A stretch of DNA of 52,758 nt from Myxococcus dinghuensis. GTDB lineage: Bacteria > Myxococcota > Myxococcia > Myxococcales > Myxococcaceae. Under the pieces are notes generated by a model. The model had not been told where the DNA came from. It did not search any database and saw only the letters and a list, made by a program, of their open reading frames with translations. Location of the stretch: contig NZ_JAKCFB010000055.1 in the NCBI RefSeq assembly GCF_024198235.1, forward strand, positions 1 through 52,758. Direction: 5' to 3'. Position 1 is the first letter of the stretch. Each line of letters opens with the position of its first letter. Below are positions 40,015 to 49,015 of this stretch, piece by piece. The position numbers and the translations under genes were made by a program.

Positions 40015-40392
40015 CTACGGCCCCCCGTGCCGGCGCGCCGCGCTCCGGGCGAGGAGGTAGCGCAGGCCGCCCATCAGCGTGCCCACCACCAGGGCGAGCA
40101 GGAAGATGACCACCACCGTGGTGACGCCGAAGACGAGGCGCACGCCGAACTCCGGGATGTGCCCGGAGAAGAAGGCGGCGCGCAGCGGCTCCATGGCGCC
40201 CACCAGCTCCAGCGCCCGGGCGGGCAGCGAATCCAACGAGAGCGACAGTCGCTGGAGGAAGCGCGAGGGCCAGCGGTTGAGGGCGATCTCCACCACGAGC
40301 CCCACCAGCAGGTAGAGCACCGACAACAGGAAGGCGTTGCCCCACATGATGCGGAGCAACGGATATTCGGGTCCCGGAGCGTGGTTCTTCAC
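40015..40392 (-). CDS. Small two-helix membrane protein
   Basis: 125 residues from GTG 40392, overlapping the TGA of the TPR gene (GTGA). Two strongly hydrophobic segments (NAFLLSVLYLLVGLVVEIAL at about 19-38 and VVVIFLLALVVGTLMGGLRYLL near 90-113) flank an amphipathic stretch with LSLSLDSLPARALELVGAMEPL. Basic tail RSAARRHGGP suggests an inside C-terminus. No family recognised. Translational coupling to the giant TPR protein suggests partnership with it. Confidence 0.75.
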   Translation of the reverse strand: MKNHAPGPEYPLLRIMWGNAFLLSVLYLLVGLVVEIALNRWPSRFLQRLSLSLDSLPARALELVGAMEPLRAAFFSGHIPEFGVRLVFGVTTVVVIFLLALVVGTLMGGLRYLLARSAARRHGGP

Positions 40393-43300
40393 GGCGAGCG
40401 GGCCGCCTTCTTCTTCAGCGCGGGCAGGGCCTTCTTCACGCGCCCCGCCTCGTCCGCGTCTCCCGCGAGTTCGAGGAAGGCCTCGTAGGAAGCCACCGCG
40501 CGGGGGAGTTCCACGGAGTCACGGACCAGCACGTCGGCCAGGGCCAGGTGGGCCATGCCGTCGGTGGGCTCCAGCTCCACGGCCTTGGCCAGCGCCGTCT
40601 TCGCTTCCGCCTCCTTGCGCTGCTTCAGCGCAACGAGTCCCAACGCCAGATGGGAGCGGCCCTCGAAGGGCGCCAGCCGCACCGCCTCGTCCGCGGCCGT
40701 GCGCGCCTCGGCCAGCGCGCTCCCGCCCGCGCCCAGCAGGGCCCGCGCCATGGCGGCCTGGGCGAACGCCTTGTCCCAGGCGGTGGGCGCGCGCGCGGCC
40801 AGGTCCTCCAGCGTCCTGGCGGCCGGGCGACCTCCACCGGGGAGCTGCGTGTACAGCTCGCCCACCCGGCCGCACGTGGCGTCCGGACCCTCGCGCCGCG
40901 CGGCCGCGAAGGCCGCGTCCGCGTTGTCCACGTTGCCCTGGCGCAGGAAGGCGTGGGCAATCTCGCAGAAGGTGTCCGGGTCCTTCGGGTCCAGCTTGTT
41001 CGCGCGCTCCAGGGCCGCGAAGCCGCCCTTCGCGTCACCCGAGGAGAAGAGGATGGCGGCGCGCACGCGGTGCGCCTCCGCGTCGTCCGGGGCCAGCTTC
41101 GCCGCGCGCCCCACGGCGGCCTCGGCGTCCTTGCGGCGGCCGGAGTGGAAGAGGGCCAGCGCGAAGCCCTTGTGCGCGGCGGCGCTGCCCGGGTTGTCCA
41201 ACTGCCACGCCTCGAACTGCTTGAGGGCCTCCGGGGTGCGCCCCAGCGCCAGCAGCGTGCGGCCCAGCGCGTCGCGCGACTCGCCGTGCGAGCCGTTGCG
41301 CTCCACCGCCTGCGTCAGCGGCTCGAGCGCCATGTCCGGCAGGCCACGCGAGAGCAGCAGCCGGCCCAGCGAACACGAGGCCTCGTAGTCGCGCGGGTCC
41401 TTCTGGGCCTCCTGGAACTGCTTCTGCGCCTTGTCGAGCGCGCGCTCGCGCCAGTACACCTGCCCCAGCGCGATGCGCATGTCGTTGCGCGGGCGCTTCG
41501 AGGACAGCAGCGCCTTCTCCAGCAGCTCGCGGGCCTGGACGGCGTTGCCCTCGGCGGCGTCGGCCAGGGCCAGCAGCGACACGGCCTCCGGCGGGTAGCG
41601 GTCGTTCACCCGGGTGCGCGCCAGCTCCGCGCGCGCCTTCTTCCAATCCCCCAGGCGCGCGTAGGCGGCGCCGCGCACCATGGCCACCTTGCGCCCGCCG
41701 TCCGCCTCCAGGCGCGTCAGCACGTCGCGCTCGCGGTCGCGGTCCAGCAGCGTCCGCCCCAGCCCCTCGCGGGCCTCCTCGCTCTTCGGCTGGGACTTGA
41801 GCGCGGCTTCGTACGCGGCCTGCGCCGCGTCCAGCTTGCCGGCGGCGCGGCTCGCGGCGGCCAGCGCGAGCTGGAAGTCGAAGGCCAGCGGACCCTGCGC
41901 GCCCTTGCCGAGCAGCGCCCGCGCCTCGTCGTGGCGGCCCGCGGCGGACAGGAGCCGGCCCTGCGTCAGGTCGAGCCGGGGCTTGAGCGAGGCGGGCAGC
42001 AGCGGGTCCTTCGACAGCGGCTCCACGTCCGCCAGGGCCGCCGCCAGGTCCTGCTCCAGCGCCAGCCGCGCCTCCGCCTGGCCCAGCCGCGCCACCGGGT
42101 GCGAGGGCGAGCGGGTGCGCGCCTTCTCGAACATCTCGATGGCGTGCGGGAAGTCCTCGGCGCCGAGGTAGTAGCCGCCCAGCGCCACCAGCGCGCGCAC
42201 GTTGGACGGCGAGGCCCGCAGCGCCCGGTCGAAGTGCTCCAGCGCCTTCTTCTCGTCCTTGGCCGCCAGGTAGAGGCTGCCCGCGAGCGCCTGCACCTCC
42301 GTGCCCTCCTCCGTGGCGGCGAGCAGCGCGCGCCGCGCGGGCTCCCGTCCCCGGTCGTCCGCGACGAGGACGTTGGTGGCCAGCGCCAGGCCCGGCGCGG
42401 ACTCCTTCACGCCCGGCTTCTCCAGCGCCTCCAGCGCAAGCTGCCGGTCCTCGGGGGACATGCCGTGGTCGGCGAAGCGCAGCGCGCGCGCCCACGCGGT
42501 GAGCGCCCACGCGCGGCTGCTGCCGTCGTCCATGTCCCGCGCGCGCGCCAACTGCTCCAGCGCCCCGTCCAGCGAGGCCCGCGTGTCCTGGGTGATGAGG
42601 TCCTCGGCCCGGCCCAGCGCCTCGTTGAGCGTCTGGCCACCCGCGTTCGCGCGGACCTTGAGGAAGCCGACGACGACCACCACGAGCACCAGCGCCAGCG
42701 CGACGCTGCCGGCCACCTTCACGCCGTTGCGCTTGAGGAACGACGTCTTGGCCGCCTCGCGCGCGAGCTTCTGGCGCAGCTCCTTCTCGTAGGCGGCGGT
42801 GAGCGCCTCGGTGTCCTGCTTGGGCGCCTTCGCCTGGGCGGCCGCGGCGGACGCCTCGGCGGCGTCCGGGATGTCGTCGAGCAGCGAACGCTTCGACCCC
42901 GCCCCCCGCGCCGGCTGGGGCGCCCGGGCGACCACGGCCGCCTTCGCCGTGGGCTCCGGCGGCGGCAGGTCTCCGAGCAACCCTCCGCTGGACGCGGCCG
43001 GGATGACGGGCTTGGCCGTGGTGAACTCGCTCGAGCGCAGCAGGAGCAGCTCCTCCTCGGAGGGCTCCGCCGCGGCGGGGACCACGGGCTTGGCCGTGGT
43101 GAACTCACTCGAGCGCAGCAGCTCCTCCTCGGCGGACGCCGGCTCCTGCCCGCCCGCCGCGTCGCGTCCGCCCGCCTCTCGCTCCTCCGAGGACAGGTCC
43201 ACGTCCGCCGCGCCGGAGGCCTCGCGCCCGGCAGCTCCGTCCGCGCCCGCTTCCTGCTCGCCGGCCCTCGCGGCGGCATCTCCCTCCGCCGGCGGCGAGT

Positions 43301-44102
43301 CGTCCTCGTCGGACAGCGACAGGTCGAGGCTCGGCAACTGCGACCCGAGCGACGACTCCGGCACCGACCGGTCGATCAACCCCAGCGAGTCCCGGACGAC
43401 GGGCTGCGCGGAGGGCTCCTCCTGGGGAGCCACCGGGGGCGTGACACTGCCCTGCCCCGCCGCGCTCGCCAGGTCGGCGGCGGCGCGGGCCGTGGGCACG
43501 CGGGTGCCGGCCGCGGGGGTGTTGGCGGCCTTCTCCACGTCCCCGAGCGCCGCCGCGCGCAGCCGCGCCGCGGCCCTGGGCGCCACCGTGGGGTGGACCG
43601 CCGTGGCGTCATCGTCGGGCTTCGCGCCGACGTCCGCCTCCGGCTCCGCGGGACTCTCCAGCCCCATCAGGTTCGCGAACACCGGCGCGGGACCACCGGC
43701 CAGGGCCTGCTGCGCCTGCTCCAGCCACACCTTCACGCGGCCGTCGTTGGGCTGCAGCGCCACCGCCTTGCGGAGGATCGGCAGCGCGGAGCGGTACAGG
43801 CCCCGCTGCAGCAACACCTCGCCAATCAGGTTGTAGGCGTAGGGGTTGTCCTTCTCGATGGCGATGGCCCTGTCGAACTGCTCCATCGCCTCCGCGGGAC
43901 GCCCCAACTGGATGAGGGCCTTGCCCCACAACACCCGCCCCACCGTCGAGGACGGGTGGTGGGCAATCCCCTGCTCACACACCTCGATGGTGCGCGCCGC
44001 GTCCCCCTTCTCCAACAGGGCCTTGGCCAGCTCGACGAAGACGGATGAGGTGGGGTCCTGCCGGAGGAGCTGCTCGTATCGCTCCACCATCGACTTGGCC
44101 AT
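40389..44102 (-). CDS. Large single-span TPR protein
   Basis: 1237 residues from ATG 44102. Three parts: an N-terminal TPR block (about 1-140, for example SSVFVELAKALLEKGDAARTIEVCEQGIAHHP); a long acidic, disordered linker (about 150-440) containing a duplicated motif RSSEFTTAKPV; one transmembrane helix near 461-480 (AGSVALALVLVVVVVGF); then about 20 further TPR-like units to the end. With the linker and first TPRs in the cytoplasm the second TPR array would be periplasmic. It resembles scaffold proteins of myxobacterial envelope machineries, but I cannot name it. The tail ends in lysines (ALKKKAARSP). Confidence 0.87.
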   Translation of the reverse strand: MAKSMVERYEQLLRQDPTSSVFVELAKALLEKGDAARTIEVCEQGIAHHPSSTVGRVLWGKALIQLGRPAEAMEQFDRAIAIEKDNPYAYNLIGEVLLQRGLYRSALPILRKAVALQPNDGRVKVWLEQAQQALAGGPAPVFANLMGLESPAEPEADVGAKPDDDATAVHPTVAPRAAARLRAAALGDVEKAANTPAAGTRVPTARAAADLASAAGQGSVTPPVAPQEEPSAQPVVRDSLGLIDRSVPESSLGSQLPSLDLSLSDEDDSPPAEGDAAARAGEQEAGADGAAGREASGAADVDLSSEEREAGGRDAAGGQEPASAEEELLRSSEFTTAKPVVPAAAEPSEEELLLLRSSEFTTAKPVIPAASSGGLLGDLPPPEPTAKAAVVARAPQPARGAGSKRSLLDDIPDAAEASAAAAQAKAPKQDTEALTAAYEKELRQKLAREAAKTSFLKRNGVKVAGSVALALVLVVVVVGFLKVRANAGGQTLNEALGRAEDLITQDTRASLDGALEQLARARDMDDGSSRAWALTAWARALRFADHGMSPEDRQLALEALEKPGVKESAPGLALATNVLVADDRGREPARRALLAATEEGTEVQALAGSLYLAAKDEKKALEHFDRALRASPSNVRALVALGGYYLGAEDFPHAIEMFEKARTRSPSHPVARLGQAEARLALEQDLAAALADVEPLSKDPLLPASLKPRLDLTQGRLLSAAGRHDEARALLGKGAQGPLAFDFQLALAAASRAAGKLDAAQAAYEAALKSQPKSEEAREGLGRTLLDRDRERDVLTRLEADGGRKVAMVRGAAYARLGDWKKARAELARTRVNDRYPPEAVSLLALADAAEGNAVQARELLEKALLSSKRPRNDMRIALGQVYWRERALDKAQKQFQEAQKDPRDYEASCSLGRLLLSRGLPDMALEPLTQAVERNGSHGESRDALGRTLLALGRTPEALKQFEAWQLDNPGSAAAHKGFALALFHSGRRKDAEAAVGRAAKLAPDDAEAHRVRAAILFSSGDAKGGFAALERANKLDPKDPDTFCEIAHAFLRQGNVDNADAAFAAARREGPDATCGRVGELYTQLPGGGRPAARTLEDLAARAPTAWDKAFAQAAMARALLGAGGSALAEARTAADEAVRLAPFEGRSHLALGLVALKQRKEAEAKTALAKAVELEPTDGMAHLALADVLVRDSVELPRAVASYEAFLELAGDADEAGRVKKALPALKKKAARSP
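43006..43135 (-). repeat. 78-bp in-frame duplication encoding RSSEFTTAKPV
   Basis: Two copies of ACGGGCTTGGCCGTGGTGAA start at 43006 and 43084, a period of 78 bp or 26 codons, with few substitutions. Each encodes LLRSSEFTTAKPV(V/I)PAA in the cytoplasmic linker of the TPR protein. Confidence 0.85.
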
Positions 44103-44194
44103 GTGTGCTCGCGACTCCGGTACTCGGGCGGGGAGCCGGACCATAGCACCGCGACCTCGTCGCGGGCTGCCACCGGGTGCTACCGTCCCCGGTC

Positions 44195-44611
44195 GTGAAT
44201 CGCCTGCCAGCCCTCCTCCTCGCGCTCTGCCTGGGCGCGTGCGCAACCGCATCCAAGAAATCCAACGTGGAAACACTCCAGCCCACCGTGGAGCGCTTCC
44301 ACCAGCTCATCCGCTGGAAGGACTTCCGGTCCGCGGGGGCCCTCATCGTCCCGGAGAAGCGCGCCGCCTTCTCCAAGGCCCGGACGGAGCTCCACGACGA
44401 CCGGGACCTGTCCATCACGGACTACGAAATCGAGGAGGTGGAGTTTTCCGAGGATGGCCTGCGCGCCACGGTGCACAGCCGCATCCAGTGGATGCGCCTG
44501 CCGTCGGCCTCCGAGCAGAGCGACGTCGTCACCTCGGAGTTCGTCTTCCAGGGCGGCAGGTGGCTCCTGGAGCGCCAGGTGGAGGGCCCCTTCGCCGACG
44601 AGCTGCCCTGA
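44195..44611 (+). CDS. Small predicted lipoprotein
   Basis: 138 residues from GTG 44195. Signal peptide VNRLPALLLALCLGAC with lipobox LGAC. The mature domain (VERFHQLIRWKDFRSAGALIVPEKRAAFSKA, then ITDYEIEEVEFSEDGLRATVHSRIQWMRLP, SEFVFQGGRWLLERQ) is a compact alpha/beta fold of the NTF2-like or DUF4878-like kind, which cannot be assigned with certainty. TACCGT (44181-44186) lies 8 nt before the start with no Shine-Dalgarno, so the mRNA may be leaderless. Divergent from the TPR gene. Confidence 0.78.
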   Translation: MNRLPALLLALCLGACATASKKSNVETLQPTVERFHQLIRWKDFRSAGALIVPEKRAAFSKARTELHDDRDLSITDYEIEEVEFSEDGLRATVHSRIQWMRLPSASEQSDVVTSEFVFQGGRWLLERQVEGPFADELP

Positions 44612-44625
44612 CCCCCGAAAAGAAA

Positions 44626-44759
44626 CCGCCCACCGACTCGGGGCCGGCCGAGGCGGTGGGCGTCGGGAGCTCCCCAATGGAGCGCCCTACAAGAATCCGC
44701 CCATCGTCCCGGGGCCGGCCGAGACGATGGGCGTCGGGAGCTCCCCAATGGAGCACCCT
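44626..44759. repeat. Tandem 63-bp hairpin repeat, two copies
   Basis: Copies at 44626-44688 and 44697-44759 are 57/63 identical and 8 bp apart. Each begins with a 36-nt near-perfect hairpin of about 14 pairs (44627-44662 and 44698-44733) and ends with GGGAGCTCCC. One C-G pair in copy 1 is T-A in copy 2, and an A-G mismatch in copy 1 is a T-A pair in copy 2. On the minus strand copy 1 is followed by GGTTTCTTTTC, so it can act as a terminator for the epimerase transcript. Confidence 0.85.
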
Positions 44760-44971
44760 GACATGTGAGCGGGGCGACACCGTGATTCAGGCCCGCGTCG
44801 CCGCGCGGTGACGTGCGGACCCAAGAGCAATGGCGATGCCAGGACCCGCGCCCGGGTCCACCCGCGGCTCCACCGCCGTGATTCCAGGGGGTTGGGACGT
44901 CGAGCGGCGGAGGGTATGCCTCGCCGCCCGTCGGGTCGCTGACACCCATGTCATGGGGGACAGCCCGCGGC

Positions 44972-44988
44972 GTCGTGCCAGGCACGAC
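44972..44988. promoter_or_regulatory. Perfect 8-bp dyad GTCGTGCC-A-GGCACGAC
   Basis: Located 30 bp downstream of the epimerase stop. A single-base centre makes a DNA-binding site more likely than an RNA hairpin. No nearby start codon explains it. Confidence 0.35.
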
Positions 44989-45017
44989 AACCGTGTCAGG
45001 CTCCTTCGACTTTCCGC

Positions 45018-45941
45018 CTAGTCTCCCTGGATGGAGCGGATGGTCTCCCGCATGGAGTGGCGGGGCTTCCAGTCCACGTCCTTCACCCAGCGGTTGCCGT
45101 CCACGGCGCACAGGAACTGGATGTGGTCCAGCTCCGGCGGCGGGAAGTTGGCGAGCCGGTACTTGAAGAGCATGCCCAGCAGGGGTCGGGCGACGGGGTG
45201 TGGGACGGGGATGGGGGTGTTGCCCAGCTCGCGCATCACCGCGGACAGGGGCACCTCGCCGGGGCCGACGACGTTGTAGACGCCCTTGGGCTCCGGCCGC
45301 AGCGCCTCCACCATGGCCCGGGCCACGTCCTCGACGTGGATGAGCTGCACCATGGGGTCGAAGCCGGCCAGCATCCACGGGTGGCGCAGGCGCAGGTAGT
45401 TGGACGGCGCGTTCTTGATGGTGGGGCCCACGATGTGGACCGGCCGCAGGATGACCGTCTCGATGTGCGGGTGCTTCCAGAAGAAGCCATGCGCGAGCAT
45501 GTCCACTTCGATGAGGTCCCGCACGCCGGAGAAGCGGCTGGCCGCCATGAGCGGCGCGTCCTCGGTGAGGAAGTTGGAGTTGTCCGGGCTGGGGCCGTAG
45601 ACGTTGGCGGAGGAGAGGACGACCACCTTCTTCACGCCGTACTTCGCGCAGTACTCCAGGAGGCGCGTGGTGCCCACGACGTTGAACGAGTGGTGCTCCT
45701 CCTCGCTCATCCGCGGGTCATGCATGATGCCCATGTGGATGACGGCGCGGACCTCGTTCTTGCGGAAGACGTCCTCCGCCTTCTTCTTGCGCAGGTCCAG
45801 CTCGTACATCTCCACGTCTTTCGGCCGGCCCAGGAAGGGGCGCCGGTCGATGCCGATGATGCGCTCGTGCTTGTGGAGGAGCTTCGCGAGGGTGCGGCCG
45901 AGGTTGCCGCTGATGCCCGTGACGACGACGGCCGGTCTCAT
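45018..45941 (-). CDS. NAD-dependent epimerase/dehydratase (extended SDR)
   Basis: 307 residues. Nucleotide loop VVVTGISGNLGRTLA at 4-18, acidic IGIDRR after the second strand (NAD preference), VIHMG, SSANVYG with the catalytic Ser, and LRPVHIVGP. The active-site Tyr-x3-Lys is not in its usual YxxxK place; the equivalent region reads FSGVRDLIEVDM, so catalysis may be altered. Likely acts on a nucleotide sugar or similar substrate. Lies 34 nt downstream of the acyltransferase gene, same strand. Confidence 0.85.
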   Translation of the reverse strand: MRPAVVVTGISGNLGRTLAKLLHKHERIIGIDRRPFLGRPKDVEMYELDLRKKKAEDVFRKNEVRAVIHMGIMHDPRMSEEEHHSFNVVGTTRLLEYCAKYGVKKVVVLSSANVYGPSPDNSNFLTEDAPLMAASRFSGVRDLIEVDMLAHGFFWKHPHIETVILRPVHIVGPTIKNAPSNYLRLRHPWMLAGFDPMVQLIHVEDVARAMVEALRPEPKGVYNVVGPGEVPLSAVMRELGNTPIPVPHPVARPLLGMLFKYRLANFPPPELDHIQFLCAVDGNRWVKDVDWKPRHSMRETIRSIQGD

Positions 45942-45975
45942 GGTGAGTGCCTCTTAGCACCGCCAGGGCGGGCGC

Positions 45976-46830
45976 TCACCAGAACACGCCCCGGCGCTCC
46001 TTGAGGCCCTGGTGGAGCATGGACTGGATGGAGGCCTTCACCGTGCGGACCTTCTTGTCCAGCTCGCTGTCCTCGTCGTCGGGCCGGCCGGTGAAGTGCA
46101 TCGGGTCGCCGAAGTAGATGCGGTACTTGGTGGGCAGCGGAATGGGCAGGCCCGTGGGGGTGACCGGGAAGGCCGGGAAGCCCAGGAGCTTCGCCACGGG
46201 CTTGAGGTCCATGAGCGCGGGGGCCTGCTCCTCGGCGCCGACGACGGCCACCGGGACGATGGGGGTGCGCGTCTCCAGCGCCAGGCGCATGAAGCCCAGG
46301 CCGAACTCCTGGAGCTGGTAGCGCTGGGGCCACAGCTTGCTGATGCCGCGCTGGCCCTCGGGGAACACGAGGATGGCCTCGTCGGACTCCAGCAGCCGCC
46401 GGCAGTTCTCCGGCGTGCCGACGATCTGCCCCATGCGGGCCATGAAGGTGGAGACGTACGGCAGCGAGGGCACCCACTTCTCCACCATGCTGCGGATGGC
46501 GCGGGGCGGGCTGGCCTCCAGCATCATGGAGACGCCAATCATGGCGCCGTCCAGGGGCAACTGGCCCGAGTGGTTGGACACCAGGAGCACCCGGCCGGCG
46601 GGGACCTTCTCGATGCCGAAGGTCTCCACGCGGAAGTAGTTGCGGTACAGCCAGAGGAAGGGCGCGACCGCCGACAGGCTGAAGTCGAGGTTGTAGCCGA
46701 ACGGGTCCACCCCGTATTCGTTCTGCGGACGCGCCAGGGCATGGAGGCGCTCCTTCTGCTCGTCATTGGCCAGTCGGTCGGTCCACTCCCGCAGGCCCTT
46801 CTTCACTCGGTCGCCCAGACGCTCCAGCAT
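45976..46830 (-). CDS. PlsC-type lysophospholipid acyltransferase family protein
   Basis: 284 residues. The acyltransferase signature blocks are LLVSNHSGQLPLDG (block I, His near residue 87 with Asp seven residues on, longer than the standard HX4D) and ILVFPEGQRGISK (block III). Hydrophobic VAPFLWLYRNYF precedes it, suggesting peripheral membrane contact. Probably transfers acyl groups to a glycerophosphate-type lipid at the inner membrane. It precedes the epimerase gene in what looks like a two-gene unit. Confidence 0.87.
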   Translation of the reverse strand: MLERLGDRVKKGLREWTDRLANDEQKERLHALARPQNEYGVDPFGYNLDFSLSAVAPFLWLYRNYFRVETFGIEKVPAGRVLLVSNHSGQLPLDGAMIGVSMMLEASPPRAIRSMVEKWVPSLPYVSTFMARMGQIVGTPENCRRLLESDEAILVFPEGQRGISKLWPQRYQLQEFGLGFMRLALETRTPIVPVAVVGAEEQAPALMDLKPVAKLLGFPAFPVTPTGLPIPLPTKYRIYFGDPMHFTGRPDDEDSELDKKVRTVKASIQSMLHQGLKERRGVFW

Positions 46831-46903
46831 ATCCGCGATTCTTTACACCAGTGTCACCCTCCCCTGGGAGAGGACGTGCCGATTCCGTGCGAGAGTGCCC
46901 ACC

Positions 46904-48220
46904 ATGCGAATCGCTCCACGTCCGCCCGCCCCCGTCGTCCCCCCCGGCGTCGCGCCGCTCGCGGCTCCCGCGGCCGGCGCCGCGCGGGCCCGGAAGGACC
47001 TGGAGCGCGCCCCCGAGAAGGCGGTCTCGTTCATCGAGGACTTCCACGCGCGGCTGGACCTGCCGGGCGCGCGCCTGGCGGAGAAGCAGGCCCTCATGCG
47101 CGAGCGGCCCTCCTCGCTCTTCCGGATGATGCCCGCCCTGTTCCACGCGGACCTGCGGGGCCCCCATGCCGCCGGGGCCCGGCTCCTGGAGCGCCCCGCC
47201 CCGCGCGTCCCGGTGGTGGGTGACGCGCACGTGGGCAACCTGGGGACGTTCCGGGGTCCGGAGGGCGAGCCCGTCTGGGGGTTGAATGACTTCGACCTCG
47301 CCGGCCGGGGTTCGCCGGAGGTGGACCTGACGCGCATGGCGGCCAGCGCGGCGCTCACCGCGCGCGAGTCGGGGCTGTCGGCCAAGGAGCAGGCGGAGGT
47401 CGTCCGAGCCTTCGCGGACGCGTACTTCTCCACTGTCGCGAAGCTCGCCAAGGGCGGCGCGAACCCCGGCGCATTCCTCACCAAGAAGGAGGCCACCGGG
47501 AAGGTGGATGACCTCATCGCCGAGGCCCAGGACGCCTCGCGCGCGAAGTGGGTGAAGGAGTACGCGAAGGTGGATGGCCCGGACGCGGCGCGCTTGCGGA
47601 CCACCGACACGGTGCGCCCGGTGTCGGCCTCGAAGCAGCGGGAGGTCACCGCCGCGCTGAACGCACACGTCTCCACGCTGAAGGCCCCCCAGCAGGTGGC
47701 CCTGCCCCTGCGCGTGCTCGACGTGGCCCAGCGCCTGGACGCGGGAGGCAGCAGCTACGGGCTGGAGCGCTTCTATGTGCTGGCGAAGGCGTCCGACCCC
47801 AAGGCGCCGCCGGTCCTGGTGGAGCTCAAGGAGCTGCTCGCCAACAGCCTGACGTCGCCGCCCTCCCCCGCGGACGGGACGGCGGTGGTGGAGGCGCAGC
47901 GCGCGGCGGTGGGTGACCTGAACCCGCTGACCGGCGCCACGCGGATGGGAGGTCGGGCCTTCCTGGTGCGCGAGATGGAGCCGGAGAAGGCGAAGCTGGG
48001 CGACAAGGCGCTGACGGGCCGCAAGGACCTGCGCTCGGTGTTCGCCCAGGCCGGCGAGGTGCTGGCCCGCGCGCATGGCGCCACGCCCCAGAGCGCGCGG
48101 AAGCTGGCGGCCTGGGTGGGCAGCGACGCGGACGCGGCCACCGTCCGGTTGGAGGCATTCGCGAAGGGCTACGCGGACCAGGTCCAGGCCGACTGGCGTG
48201 CACTGCGCGACGCTGCCTGA
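46904..48220 (+). CDS. DUF2252 family protein
   Basis: 438 residues from ATG 46904, after an Ala/Pro-rich first 25 residues. DUF2252 hallmarks are RMMPALFHADLRG, VVGDAHVGNLGTF and WGLNDFDLAGRGSPEVDLTRMAAS, which resemble the catalytic and metal loops of kinase-like (APH/HipA-type) folds. Activity is unproven. The later KELLANSL and AHGATPQSARKLAAWV segments complete the family pattern. An in-frame extension to 46766 would overlap the divergent acyltransferase gene and is rejected. Confidence 0.88.
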   Translation: MRIAPRPPAPVVPPGVAPLAAPAAGAARARKDLERAPEKAVSFIEDFHARLDLPGARLAEKQALMRERPSSLFRMMPALFHADLRGPHAAGARLLERPAPRVPVVGDAHVGNLGTFRGPEGEPVWGLNDFDLAGRGSPEVDLTRMAASAALTARESGLSAKEQAEVVRAFADAYFSTVAKLAKGGANPGAFLTKKEATGKVDDLIAEAQDASRAKWVKEYAKVDGPDAARLRTTDTVRPVSASKQREVTAALNAHVSTLKAPQQVALPLRVLDVAQRLDAGGSSYGLERFYVLAKASDPKAPPVLVELKELLANSLTSPPSPADGTAVVEAQRAAVGDLNPLTGATRMGGRAFLVREMEPEKAKLGDKALTGRKDLRSVFAQAGEVLARAHGATPQSARKLAAWVGSDADAATVRLEAFAKGYADQVQADWRALRDAA

Positions 48221-48298
48221 GTCGCTGGCGCCAGCAGTGGACGGTCCGGCGCGGCGGGGGATGCCGAGAGCGAGGAGAGACGCCATGTCCCGTCGCGC

Positions 48299-49015
48299 AT
48301 GCGTCCGGTGTTCGTTGGCTTGTGGTGGGTCGTGTGGCTGTCGACGGGCTGCGCGATGAGCACCGTCGCGCCCCACGAGACGTCGGTCGAGAGGCCCGCT
48401 CCCGGGGTGGAGCGGCTCCCCGTGCTCCTCGTCCACGGCATCGGCGACGACGCGAGCGCCTTCGGTGCCCTCCGCGCGCGGCTGGAACGGGAGGGCTGGC
48501 GCCAGGTCCACGCCGTGACGCTCACGCCGAACGACGGCACCGGGGACCTGTCCCGCCTGGCGCGCCAGGTGGCCACGGAGGCGGAGGCCATGCGAACCCG
48601 CACCGGCGCCACGCGCGTGGACGTGGTGGGCTTCAGCATGGGCGCGCTCGTGACGCGCTACTGGATTCAGATGCTGGACGGACGGCGGCTGGCGCGGCGC
48701 TTCGTCTCCATCTCCGGGCCACATGCGGGGACGTGGCTCGCGGCGCTGGGGCGCGGGCGCGGCGTGGCGCAGATGCGTCCTGGCAGCCGCCTGTTGCGCG
48801 CGCTCCAACAGGACCCGGCCCCCTGGGGCGACACGGAGGTCCACAGCTTCTGGACGCCGTGGGATTTGACCATCCTCCCCGCCTCCAGCTCCCGACTCGT
48901 GGGCGCCGTCGACGAGCGCACCTTCCCGGTGCTGCTCCACCCGTGGATGCTCACGGACTCGCGAGTGCTCGACGCGGTGGTGGACGTCCTCGGAGCCCCC
49001 GCCGTCAGGCCGTGA
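48299..49015 (+). CDS. Lipase-like alpha/beta hydrolase, predicted lipoprotein
   Basis: 238 residues from ATG 48299. Signal peptide MRPVFVGLWWVVWLSTGC with lipobox STGC. Oxyanion segment VLLVHGIGDDASAF, nucleophile Ser113 in GFSMGALVTRYW, acid in WTPWDLTILP and a late His (LLHPWML): the arrangement of triacylglycerol lipase/acyltransferase-type hydrolases at the envelope. A better Shine-Dalgarno (GAGGAGAG) actually serves an out-of-frame ATG at 48285 that encodes only 24 residues. The last bases of the gene belong to a degenerate repeat that continues downstream. Confidence 0.85.
   Translation: MRPVFVGLWWVVWLSTGCAMSTVAPHETSVERPAPGVERLPVLLVHGIGDDASAFGALRARLEREGWRQVHAVTLTPNDGTGDLSRLARQVATEAEAMRTRTGATRVDVVGFSMGALVTRYWIQMLDGRRLARRFVSISGPHAGTWLAALGRGRGVAQMRPGSRLLRALQQDPAPWGDTEVHSFWTPWDLTILPASSSRLVGAVDERTFPVLLHPWMLTDSRVLDAVVDVLGAPAVRP

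Larger units (their letters stand above)
44612..45017. other. 406-bp intergenic region with hairpin repeats, no gene
   Basis: No supportable coding sequence between the small lipoprotein and the epimerase stop. It contains the 63-bp tandem hairpin pair (44626-44759), a perfect 8-bp dyad (44972-44988) and CCCAT-GTC-ATGGG (44945-44957). Confidence 0.7.

Noticed and set aside
40548..44048. 1166-codon open frame antisense to the giant TPR gene
   Set aside because: Same compositional shadow effect; no ribosome site, no family features, while the minus strand shows clear TPR units.
48285..48359. 24-codon Cys-rich upstream frame with a good Shine-Dalgarno overlapping the lipase start
   Set aside because: Could be a leader peptide, but it is short, its cysteines follow from the local TGT/TGC content, and nothing else supports it.
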